From Phoronis australis (taxonomy: Eukaryota > Phoronida > Phoronidae), in assembly GCA_002633005.1 (NCBI GenBank), contig NMRA01000468.1, forward strand, positions 1 to 64,000: a DNA stretch of 64,000 bases, written 5' to 3'. Positions 39,701 to 49,925 of the stretch are shown here, piece by piece; within the stretch, counting starts at the first letter, position 1, and the number at the start of each line of letters is the position of its first letter. A model generated the notes under the pieces. The model did not search any database. It was not told the origin of the DNA and saw nothing but the letters and a program-made list of their open reading frames with translations. The position numbers and the translations under genes are program-made.

Positions 39701-41140
39701 TTATTTTTTCTTATTTTTCCGGGTGCGTTTGGAAAAAGCTGGTTTTCTCACAGGCGACGCAGGAGGACAGTGACTTCTTGGTGGGAGATTATGTTGGAAG
39801 GGACGGATGTCATGAAAACGTGCTCTGCTTTCACAAGCTACGTGTTCATTAACGTTGTAAATGTTCTGGTCAATACAAGCAAGGAAGGTTAGCCGCAGTC
39901 CAAGCATGTCTGTTGTTAGCCACATATCGCCGTGCTTCATTGTATGTTTTGTTTGACAGGTGTTACAGTACGGACCACTGTGATGCCTAGACAAAGATGT
40001 TAAAATTGCACAGTGATGTCCCCCACAGGTGAAGCAACACAATTTCAAATTCTGTTCTTCTTTCCAACCGAACACTGACGTAAATGGATACATTTGACCA
40101 ACAATAAGCAATGGCAAAAAATAATCATACGCTTTAGCAATTCTGTGAACTAGAAAAAATGCGCCTATGCACACACAAAGGTAAGATGACACAATCAAAT
40201 AAGACTCCTCTACGATTTCTGAATGTCTCTGACAACTAAAATATGCCACTGAAGAATATGGGAAACAAAAAGGGTTTATGTACTGAAGCATAAGTCCCGT
40301 AACTATAAAAACAACTGCAAGAAATGAATCTCCAATTGCATTTTGAAACTCTGAAAAGCTCATATAAACTGCTTTGCTGATAAGTGTTTTGTCAAAGTCA
40401 GTTTCCACGTAGGCCCTGTGGTCAGCTTGACTTTTGCCAGTGGTGTCAATCGTGCGGTCAAGGTCGACCTCCACGCTATTTATCGAATCTTCTAATTTCT
40501 TTGCTGCCGCTAATACAACTGACGTAGAGCCCATCTTCACAAGTTCTTTAACTTCATTTTTTAATTGAGTGACCTTATACTTGAAATTCGCAGATTGTTT
40601 TTTGTCAACATCCAGACAACTTTTTGAAGTGATTGTTGACAACTTTTCTAAAAGACGACATTCAAATATTTTGCCTAATTCTTCAATGCGAACTATATTG
40701 TGCCCAACATCCTCACCGTCAACGTGCTCTCTCTTACACGAAATGCACATCATCACGTTGTCACATGTTAAGCACACGGATGAGGCCAAGCCAACAAAAC
40801 AGAGACTGCATTTCTCGCCATCTGAATGCTGCTTCAGTGACTCTACCAAATTCTTGACAAGATTATTGCTGTAGAATTGCTTAGCGCCACCGCGAGGAAC
40901 TGTTATAGAATGGCGGCAATTCGGGCAAGAATATTTACCCCCTCGTGAACGGGCTTTAACGTCTGCCTCCAAACATTCCGAACAGAAGTCGTGTCCACAT
41001 TCAAGCGAGCGTGGGTTCCTTAATATTTCCGTACATATGGAGCACACAAGACCTCTGTCTATAATTTGCTCTTGTTCTTCTCTTAATTTTGCCGTCGCCA
41101 TATTCGCTTGCTCTGTAAATATATGAAATTCTGAAGACAT
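39701..41140 (-). CDS. RING finger, B-box-like, coiled-coil and membrane-segment protein (TRIM-like), intronless
   Basis: A probable membrane-anchored E3 ubiquitin ligase. The frame is open for 479 codons from ATG 41140; M14 (MATAKLREEQ) is an alternative start. A C3HC4 RING occupies residues 33-75 (C33, C36, C48, H50, C53, C56, C72, C75). A B-box-1-like array occupies 111-147 (CxxC at 111/114, 123/126 and 132/135, then H139 and H147). Residues 160-230 are helical and likely coiled coil. Hydrophobic segments lie at about 273-288, 314-333 and 339-352. After them comes a second Cys/His cluster (CCFTCGGHHC at 368-377; CNTCQTKH at 392-399) and a basic tail ending KRTRKNKKK. TRIM59 and TRIM13 share RING, B-box, coil and membrane anchor, but have one C-terminal anchor rather than three segments and a Cys tail. 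No SPRY or NHL domain is present. It is intact although surrounded by transposon debris. Confidence 0.8.
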   Translation of the reverse strand: MSSEFHIFTEQANMATAKLREEQEQIIDRGLVCSICTEILRNPRSLECGHDFCSECLEADVKARSRGGKYSCPNCRHSITVPRGGAKQFYSNNLVKNLVESLKQHSDGEKCSLCFVGLASSVCLTCDNVMMCISCKREHVDGEDVGHNIVRIEELGKIFECRLLEKLSTITSKSCLDVDKKQSANFKYKVTQLKNEVKELVKMGSTSVVLAAAKKLEDSINSVEVDLDRTIDTTGKSQADHRAYVETDFDKTLISKAVYMSFSEFQNAIGDSFLAVVFIVTGLMLQYINPFCFPYSSVAYFSCQRHSEIVEESYLIVSSYLCVCIGAFFLVHRIAKAYDYFLPLLIVGQMYPFTSVFGWKEEQNLKLCCFTCGGHHCAILTSLSRHHSGPYCNTCQTKHTMKHGDMWLTTDMLGLRLTFLACIDQNIYNVNEHVACESRARFHDIRPFQHNLPPRSHCPPASPVRKPAFSKRTRKNKKK

Positions 41141-41285
41141 TAAAATGTAAATTTATTTTTTATTTTCATTCTTAGATTTGGAAAAGTTGACTTTGTATGT
41201 AGTTCAAGTGGATCTAACTACCTTTGTTTCAAGCTGTACTTGTACTACTATTAAATTATGAAATTACGTACAAAGTTATACTTGA

Positions 41286-42011
41286 AGAGGCATGGAACGC
41301 GAAAGCTCGTCAAAATATCTTTTCAACAATTCCTGACAAAAGTACCATCTCGCAACGTCTGCTACAGCGTTATTCACTTCCTTGTGAGGAAATTTCCAGA
41401 AAAAAATCACAAAATTCACAATTTTTGAAATATGCGCAAAGAAAAAAATCTGTACTAACCACAGAGTTTATAATCTCCCTCCCACTTATGTGCGCTCACA
41501 GTCATTGGACTAACAGCGGACTGACAACATGGATATTAACTGCCAATCATAACGTGTCACGAACGGCTCCGAATCTGACGTCGACAGCACAGTATGAGTC
41601 ACGCTACTAAAGCAAGCGATTTCCCAAAAAGAATTCCAAGTGCATCTTTGAATGGTACTATAACTTTATAACTAATTTTTAAAAGTGAGAATTTATATGA
41701 ATTGCCTCTGGCTGCTGCTTAAAGTCGCCATTGTTTTGTTTATGTCAAAGGTCACATTTTCCATGTGAACATGTGTTACGATGTCTTACCATACCAAATA
41801 AGGAGATGAGCTTTGCTTTTTGGGAGAAAAATCGACGAAGAAGTTATTAGTTTTAATTTGAATCTAAAAATGAATAAACATCAACAGAAATTCAAAAATT
41901 TTACAAACAAACCATAGAAATACCTGGTGAGTAGGTTAAATTCTATTTCTGTGGAAGTAAATCACTTTGAATAATGCAATTTAGTATGTTTTTAGAGTTC
42001 TAAGCCTTCAG
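41286..42011 (+). mobile_element. MITE family A, copy 3, upstream of the RING gene
   Basis: The left end AGAGGCATGGAACGCG follows TTGA (decayed TTAA), and the right end has decayed (AAGCCTTCAGA). The interior matches copies 1 and 2: CAACAATTCCTGACAAAAG, TACCATCTCGCAACGTCT, AAATCACAAAATTCAC and TACCATACCAAATAAGGAG. At ~725 bp it is longer than the others. It begins 146 bases from the RING start codon and may supply promoter sequence. Confidence 0.7.
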
Positions 42012-43812
42012 ACAAGGCGGGGGTAGCTACTACTGGCTGTACGCTTGTTCAGCTATATTCGTATGGGTATGTAATCATTTTTGCCCCATATTTGTCGCAT
42101 GGTGTATGGAATGCAATGTGGACGCTAGACTGAACAGGGACAAGTTGTTCTAGAGTATCTTTTTGTTGGACACGACTAATGAGCCTTATGACCTATTGAC
42201 GATATTGCATTAACGGCGTCCATAGAAACTAGCGAAGCACATGATGGAGACGTTGTCATGTTTGGAAATATGACTGCGTTGGTTGACAATACCGTAAAAT
42301 TTTGAAAAGATACACCGAACACTTACATGCAGTTATCTCACAGTAGTGCATGTACAGTAAAACACTCATGCGGGGATGGTTGTACTTAATAGGCAAATAT
42401 GAATCAGCACAAGAATAACGTTTACTAACCTGCATGTATATATTCCAACGTACAGTATGTTGGCGTTTATGTGGGACGTCCAATTTGGAGAATCTTTGTA
42501 GTATCGGCTTCTTAAAAACTACAATGAAAATTTCTTCACAAACAGCCTCCCGACAACTTCCAAGAAATACAGCATCTCACCAATGAGGCACATTAGTGTA
42601 TGCTGGCGACAAACCAAGTGACCTGAAATCAACTCACTATTGATTGCATGGGCAACATGTTGGTTCGCCCGAATTCCCAAAATCAATAGACTTTCAAAAA
42701 GCTTAACCCATTTTCATCAACACAAAGAAAAACACGAATTGGGCCTACTTCACAAACAACAAGTGCTCATTTGTCAGCGTTGCACTACAAGTTGTACAGC
42801 GGTATGGTGTGACGTAAGGGGGCCCGACAAGCCGGAGAGCCGCTGCACAACTGAACGAGAGGGCTGTGCATGAGGCCTTTATGATAGATAATTGTTCGTG
42901 ACTAGGAGAAGGAGGCCATTATCTTCCTTCCAGGTCGGCGTTTGTAACGCAACGAAACCATGTTTACGCCCTTGCTGATTGATACATTGGTATGAAATTC
43001 TGTTCCTGATTTTATCATTTTTAACCTCGGGCCAAATTGTACATGCTGGTGACTGAGTCGTAATTGTAAAAAAAGTTCATTCCATGCTAGATAAACACAC
43101 AGTCGTCGTTTCAGTTCAAGTCTTCATTGAATGAATGATGGAGACCTGAACGTACAAGTAAAGAAAAGGCTTACTGGATGGCTTAAAGATAATAATAATA
43201 TACTCTAAATTGGACCTAAAATGAATAACTGCGTAAAAGGCATCAATTCCTACCATGCAGTCGCGGAGACAATATAGTGGAGACACCTAGCGGTTATAGT
43301 ACGAACTATAATATAATTCTCAACATGCAGATTCAGTGGTGGATCAGATGCGGTAGGAAGGAGTGGCCTTTCAAGTTACAAACGAGAAGAGCAGGAGTAA
43401 ATAATAGCACCGTCCATCCAAAAGGTTTTAACGAAGAAAATACTCCGCCAAAACACCAGTGTACGCCCATTAGTCCAATCAAACGTCCCAATCTTTAGCT
43501 TTGAATGTTTTCCCCGATTGATCTAACTTCCAAAAGGTTTGTTAATTTTTCATCTACTTATCGAAGTCAGTCCTTAAAAGGGAAAATCGAACCTCCTCCT
43601 ACTTCCGGCCACCCAACCCGTATGGGTAAGTGCTAATCTTTGTCGGTGCCTGTTTGTCTTTGTTCCCGCTATAATAGCCAATAAAAAATAAAATAAGAAT
43701 GACACTCGCTTTCCGTTTAGTTGAAGCGTTCTTAGTCTCGTTTAACAAGTAAGTAACAAAGCACAACACCTAAACCTTGATAGAACGGACATCCTCTTAC
43801 ATTTTTTGTGTG
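42012..43812. other. Intergenic stretch without a gene
   Basis: Only short ORFs without recognisable domains. I looked here for the missing N-terminal part of the hAT transposase (present at 46385-47697) and did not find it. Confidence 0.4.
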
Positions 43813-46385
43813 TTTTTTTTTTAATACGTTTATTTACCCAAAAAGCATATCATTAATGAATAGTAGATACTAGAGTATAATACATCATCTTAATTAAACA
43901 AATAAGTATCTGGAAATTACTCCTAATGATTGGGCGAATAATTAGCCGAGAATAATATGAAAGGGGGGAAACTCATTCACACTCACATTCACACGATTTA
44001 ATTAACTTAACTTATGTTTACATTTACGTAGGTGCATATTTATGAAAAGGTCAATTTTCTTATAATACAACAGAAGTGGTTAAAAAAATAACACCATATA
44101 TTGTTTGAATCATTTTAAAGAGATGCCTGCAAAACCTTCCACTGTTCTGAAGTTTTATCCGAGGCATTAAATACAATGAGGTTCACAGCGTCAAAAAGTA
44201 TACATCTAAAATTATTAAAACAAGGTTGAGACCTATCTCTCGATGATGTATAAATATAATGTTGGGCATGAGTGTATATGGTATTGAAGATTTCGCTTAG
44301 ATTGCCAAAGAAGCAAACTAAGAAGTGGCACATAGATGGCTCAGTGTGTAAATTAAAAACTTTACTTATGAAATGATGTAAAGAATTCCAGAAACGTTTA
44401 ACACAGACGCAGCTGTAAAACATATGCTGAAAAGTCTGGACTTCGCCGCAGTAGGGACATTGGTCTGTTTGTGAAATACCAAATATTTTTAACATTTTGT
44501 TTGTATAAATTCTTTTGTGAATGAAAAAGTATTTAAACATTGACAAATAAGGGTTTATGGGTAGATTAAAAGGTAGATTATATATTTCTTTAATTTTGGC
44601 GTCTGTGTAGTAGTTGAGTAAAAACGCATAATTATCTGGTTTTACAGAAAACTTGTGAATAAATGTGTTTTTGATCCATGGAGTGGAATTATTGAAGAAT
44701 AAAAATCTAATGTTATTACAACTAACAATCCTTCTATCCGACGGACCCAGAACTTTCTTCAAGGTCGTTGTGGTGGAATAAAATGCTATGATAGACGTAT
44801 CCTTTAAGTTATAACTTTTCTTAATGCTTTCCCATTTAAGAAGTTTGTTCTGGCTATCTAAAAGATCTTCACAAAATATGAGGCCTGCATTGTACAGATC
44901 TTGGTAAAATAATGATTTACCGTTAACAGTTAAGTTACAATTGTTCCTTATCACTTGTTTGGCTATTGGTACTTCATTAAATATTTCAGGATTAAGAATA
45001 TCTAAGGTTGAGAGTACATCTTTGTAAAAAGAGTTCTTAATTTCGCATTTTAGGGTTTTCAGTTCAAAATTGGATGAAAAAATGAGGACACCGCGAATAC
45101 GACTGAAAAGATGCCTCGGGTATATCTTCCAACTTGCCTCATCCTCTGTATTAAAGCGCTTGACCCAATTAAATAATAAGTTTAACTTGATCAGTTCCAT
45201 GTTAGGATATTTCAAACCACCCTCTTGATATGGTAAAATGGTCACAGTTTCTTTAATTTTTGGTGGTTTATTTAACCAAACAAATTCTCTGATAAGTTTA
45301 TTAACTTCACTTTTTTGGAGATACCCACAGTTGACACTACATGAATGAGTTTCGATAAACCATAAGTTTTCGTAAGGAAGATTCTGCCTTTTATAGACAA
45401 ATTTCGTATTTTCCAAATATTAAGCAGGTCTTTAAGCTTTTGGATTTTATCATCAAAATTGAGTTTTTCAGCGTCATCCCCTCTTCCGCCAAAGAATATT
45501 CCTAGACTTTTAATGGGCTTTTGGGGCCAGCTGATTCCGTAAAGTGGTTTACGATTTCGGTGCATTGTTGACGCAAACATCCCTTGGCATTTTTTATAAT
45601 TCAAGTGGAGTCCAGATAATGTTCCAAAATAATCTAAAAATCTAAAACAGTTATTTCCAGATTCTAAGTCTTTAATGAAAAGAACTGTATCATCTGCATA
45701 TTGTGCAATTTTGATTTCGTGATTGGCTATTGTGAAGCCTCTAATTAATTCATTGCTTCTGATATGATGTGACATAATTTCCGCGCACAGGACGAACAGC
45801 GGACTTGATAGTGGGTCTCCTTGTCGGAGGCCTTTCTCTATGTTAAAATACTGTGATGTAAATCCGTTGTTCATCACACATGACGAAATTCCAGAATACA
45901 ATGTACGGATTCTATTGATAAAAACGTCACCAAAATTAAAAGCTTTTAAGGACTGAAATAAAAACTCCCACTTTACAGTATCATACGCTTTCTTGAAATC
46001 GAGGAATACAATGTGACGGGGGGTATGCTTTTCTTTATAAAATTCAATCATATCGTCAATTACACGTATATTCTGGCCTATATAACGTTTCGGCAGGGAT
46101 GTTTGATCTGGATGAATTAAATTGTCAATATATTTGTATATTTTGTTTGCGATTGTTTTAGTTATTAATTTATAGTCACAGTTCAAAAGAGAGATAGGTC
46201 TCCAATTATCTAAAGATAGTAATTCCTCGGACTTTTTACTTTTCGGGATTAACGTGATTACGCCTTGCTTTTGAGAACTGGACATGTGACCGATTCCAAA
46301 GCTGTAGTTGACGCTCGCCAATAAATCGTCTTTGATTACCTTCCAAAAGGTTTTATAAAATTCATAGCTGATGCCATCATTACCA
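43813..46385 (-). mobile_element. 5'-truncated LINE (L1/Tx1-like), with poly-A
   Basis: It reads on the minus strand from inside the reverse transcriptase (NGNDGISYEFYKTFWK at about 46380) to the C-terminal end at 44115 and a 10-base poly-A (T-run at 43813-43822). The endonuclease and the start of RT are missing, the usual result of aborted target-primed reverse transcription. Its right edge abuts hAT transposase sequence, so it inserted into, or next to, that element. Confidence 0.8.
44115..46385 (-). pseudogene. LINE reverse transcriptase relic, one frameshift
   Basis: The upstream frame (to 45272) carries LDNWRPISLLN, FLDFKKAYDTVKW (motif A Asp), GLRQGDPLSSPLF (motif B), AQYADDTVLF (catalytic YADD) and LKSLGIFFGG (motif E region). 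The frame is open into RT without a stop from about 46380, although an ATG is lacking. A shift near 45310-45320, in a run of T/A, moves to a second frame (45416-44115) with NKLIREFVWLNKPPK and the C-terminal zinc knuckle CPYCGEVQTFQHMFYSC. RT motifs are intact, so the copy is fairly young. It is non-functional because of truncation and the frameshift. Confidence 0.85.
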
Positions 46386-47697
46386 TTGAGGCGTCCCTCC
46401 TTAACAGTCTACAAGAGTTTGGTTTTACGGTGGAATATTTACAAGAGCATCTCGTTGCATTTGCACGTGACGGCACCTGTGTCTTGACTGGAAAACGTTC
46501 TGGAGTTGCAACAAGATTACGCGAACGCTTACCTAGACTTTTGACATGATACTGTTTAAACAACAGACTTGAGTTGGCAGTTGGGGATGCAGAGGTGACT
46601 GGGTGTGGTCATTTCAGAATATTTATGGATAAACTCTATTCATTTCACAGCAGATCACCCAAAAACCTAGCCGAGCTGAAAGTGCAGCTGCTGATCTTGA
46701 GTGCCATTTTGTTCTAAAAGGTCGGGTGCTTAATGTTCGCTGGGTGGCACACAGTTTCATAACGGTAAAGGCGGTGTGGAGGTAATTGAACGCACTACAT
46801 CAACTTTTCGAGTTAGCCAGTGAAGACAGAAACTGTCATTCAAGTGACCGGGGGTATGTTTTTGGGATTACTGCGATACTTGGAAACTCCCACCTTCATT
46901 CAGAATCTTGTGCTGATGCATGATGTGCTAGAAAAGCTGTCAAGCCTTTCTCTGGATCTACAATGCAGAACCACAACCATGAGTACCGCAAGCAGACAAG
47001 TTTATTCGTCGGAAAGTTTGCGTGCTCAAGTCTATGGTTAATAATCCCGTGCAGGCTTTCGCCACTTCACTGACATGCATTAAAGAGAAGAGGTTTGGGT
47101 CACTGCAACTGAAGGAAACTCTTAAAGGAACTACCGTGGCCATAGGCCCTGGTCAAAGTGTTGTTGTGAACCTGGAACGGCGTTAACTTGACAATGATGA
47201 GCAGTCATTTTGCTCCGTCTGGGCATCTTGGAACTCAAACCGTGGCCGATGGGACCCGGGATAAGACATGGCGAGCATGCAGTGAGGCGTATTTGCGAAC
47301 GGTTTGGGCTGGTTGCCACATCGGCAATGCAGGGGAATGCGCGAGTTCATAGAAATGGAGGAAAGGGTTAGAGTAAACAATCTACCAAGTGCTCTGTGAC
47401 AACAGGACCTCTGTATTAGGACTCTTCCTTGCAGTACAGCTGAATGTGAACGAGGATTCAGCGAAATGGATAGGATAGCATGTGCGGATAAAGGATTTTG
47501 AGTTAGGGAAGGGAGCACGGCAGAGTATTAGCCAGGATTTTGCCTGTCAAACATCGGCACTCCCAAACTGCCCAATGGAATCATGGAGAATTTTAAGGGG
47601 GGCATGGCCCCCTTTAAATCCGCCACTGGTATATTGGCTGACAGACCGCACTTCTCGCGCAGCGCTTATGGATGAAGCACCTTAAATAGTTTCCACA
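46386..47697 (+). pseudogene. hAT transposase relic (KIAA1586-like), interrupted by a MITE
   Basis: Readable pieces in broken frames: SLLNSLQEFGFTVEYLQEHL and VAFARDGTCVLTGKRSGVA, then NNRLELAVGDAEVTG, FRIFMDKLYSFHSRSPKNL, MFLGLLRYLETPTFIQNLVL with LEKLSSLSLDLQ, and the dimerisation motif STAECERGFSEMDRI near 47440-47470. After the MITE at 47479-47628 comes YWLTDRTSRAALMDEAP and a stop at 47683-47685. The N-terminal zinc finger and first catalytic part are missing; they were removed or displaced where the LINE lies. Several stops and shifts show that it is dead. The resemblance to KIAA1586-type hAT proteins is from memory of the family. Confidence 0.7.
47479..47628 (+). mobile_element. hAT-like MITE family B, copy 3, nested in the hAT relic
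   Basis: It begins ATGTGCGGATAAAGGATTTTG, has GGCAGAGTATTAGCC, GATTTTGCCTGTCAAACATC and GAGAATTTTAAGGGG, and ends CTTTAAATCCGCCACTG. It splits the transposase between the STAECERGFS motif and the final YWL segment. Confidence 0.75.
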
Positions 47698-47719
47698 ATA
47701 TTGCACTTCTTTTAAAAAA

Positions 47720-47746
47720 GGGTCGAACTAGCCCCGGCCTCCCCTA
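47720..47746 (-). mobile_element. Isolated pogo-type terminal repeat
   Basis: On the minus strand this reads TAGGGGAGGCCGGGGCTAG and then TTCGACCC, in the style of the left pogo end at 36685 (TAGGGGAGACGGGACT and GGGGCTAGTTGGCCC). It lies 11 kb away and in inverted orientation, as a right terminus should. It may belong to the same element, expanded by later insertions, or to a separate copy. Confidence 0.4.
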
Positions 47747-48789
47747 TGTGTTTATTAAACATGTTTGTGCTTCAAGCACGCTGCTATCAAACAGCACTGC
47801 AGAAACAAAATAGTTGCTGGGACGCCACTTGCATGACAAGGCTAAAAATAGTTCACACTCCGCCATTTTTTCACGGTTTTGTAAGCTAACCAATGACTGC
47901 TGCGGTTACATCAACCTGAATGCTAAAGCGCGTGCCAGTGCCACTGCGTGAAACCTGCGTGCTGGCTAGGCAAGCAGGGAACTACCGAGCTTAAGCCTTC
48001 TGATAAATAAGATGGTATCGCTACCTGGCGAGTGGGACACCGGTCACAATTTTCATGAATATTTAAAACATCGCGGGTTTTAGTTTAACGCAAATGTTTC
48101 CCTCTTTGAACAACGCTTTGTATCTCAGTTCTGGTAAATTTCAACCAAATAATCCATCTGATGTTCATATTACTATCAAGTATCAAGTAATGCAGACTGT
48201 GCTGCAAACCTACAAAAACCTCTGAGATAGTAATCGTCGCCATCAGAGTACACCACGTATACCGAGACCGGTAGCAAAGCGGATACTATATCTCTTTGCC
48301 GGCACTGAGCTCAAATGTACCAACCTCTCATCACACAACCATTTAGGCTACACCTCATTATGCTGAATGCCTGGCGGTGTCTGCATAATGGGTATGGCCC
48401 CTGGCGACCTTACAACATAGGAGGCTAAAACAGAGCTAGCAGGGGGCTAAAATGATAGTATTCTATGTACCGGATGAAAAATCTCCCCACTTTACTCAGC
48501 GAGCAGGCCCTCAGCTGTAGGTTTAGTGAGTACTTTTAGTTCACCTGGCAATTTTATTTTCGTATTTTCCATCATATTCATTTCAAACGTGATAAGTTAT
48601 TGCGTTTTAAGTTGTAAAAATAAATTTGATGAAATATGGCAGTAAACTGTTGAAATTTGGAGTATCACTCAGTAATCTTTTTCTGGAAATCAAACTCAAA
48701 ATTGTTCTTGGCATTTGCCATTCTACTTGGTGCGAACACAAGATAAGAGTTCTAGAGTACATTATAGTTATGCACAAGTTTTTGTAGTC

Positions 48790-48870
48790 CAAGTTGCACT
48801 TGATTCGAGCTACAAATTCGAGTAAAAACTCGAAATTTCGAGTTCAGACTTGAACTTTTAGCCTCTTGAT
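48790..48870 (-). repeat. Dispersed repeat, copy 2
   Basis: Reverse-complement match to 13340-13460: TCTGAACTCGAAATTTCGAG, TTTACTCGAATTTGTAGC and CTCGAATCAAGTGCAAC. It contains its own small palindrome CTCGAAATTTCGAG. Confidence 0.55.
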
Positions 48871-49769
48871 GAACCCGAGCTAAATGTTTAAACGATTATT
48901 CACGTAAGCCATTATGTACACGAGCATAGAATAACAGACACTTATTCTGAGTTCACACAAAAGTAGACGTTGGTCCATGGCCCACTCAGTTCACACGAAC
49001 AGTTCTTTATACTCATGTATGGTAGCCAGTCGATATTTTTCTTGAAGGTGTTCCTTCTGCCACTCAGTCACGACCAAAATGATAAATATTCTACAGTTAA
49101 ATTCATGAAAAGCTACCCGGGTAGAACCTATTTCACAAACATGTAGAATAAGTAATAACAACAAAAGTGTATTAAAATGGTGAACAGGGTTTTTAGTCAT
49201 AATATCTAACGCAGTTTTAAACCCGCCTTCTGTCACGCAAAAACAATTTTTGGTTGAGACTACCCTCGTCAGGTAGGTCACAGTGCGATATCTGGGTATG
49301 CCAGAACTGACAGTTCATTACTTCTTGAGACTGTGCTCTACGAAGATGACGTTGTCTGGGCGTGTCATTTTATTCGACGAGGATGGTGTCTAGAAATAAC
49401 GGACTGTCAGTTCTTTGCAAGACCAAAACCATCTGTGTGGGCAAAAATATGAGGAGAACTTTATAACGGTGCGTGTTCCAAATAAAAATCGACAGAACAC
49501 TGGTTTGTTGCCGTATAAAACTGACAGCAACGATCGAAGGTCATACTGCGGAATTTTACAGTTATCACTTGTCAACGGAGGCATGCCAGCAGGGGGTATT
49601 CGACGGCATAGCATGAGCTAAAAAGACGTCAATTGACCATGTAAAGTAAATGGTTGGTGATTTCGGAGATTAGGCTTACACAAAACATGTCCATAGCTCA
49701 GTTATTGCTAGCGTCAACCGTGTGTGGAATACTGTGGTCACAGTATCTACCTGAACTGTCCAGGGGCAT

Positions 49770-49925
49770 TTCGTTGAGTCGGGTTGAGTTACGTAGACGC
49801 AACAATCTTGCGAAGGAAGCTAGCGTGATCGCTTGCGAGTCAGTGGTGATATCTCGCGAACCCTCGGTCCTGTTGCGGCGTTTTCGCGAGGCTCTCGAGT
49901 CGCGTCTACGTCTCGTCACCTAAGA
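49770..49925. repeat. GC-rich palindromic repeat with CGTAGACGC ends
   Basis: The left arm has GAGTTACGTAGACGC and AATCTTGCGAA. The right arm, inverted, has GAGACGTAGACGCGACTC and CCTCGCGAA. The left arm matches the single-arm copy at 12533. High CpG for this genome; probably a small fold-back element. Confidence 0.5.
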
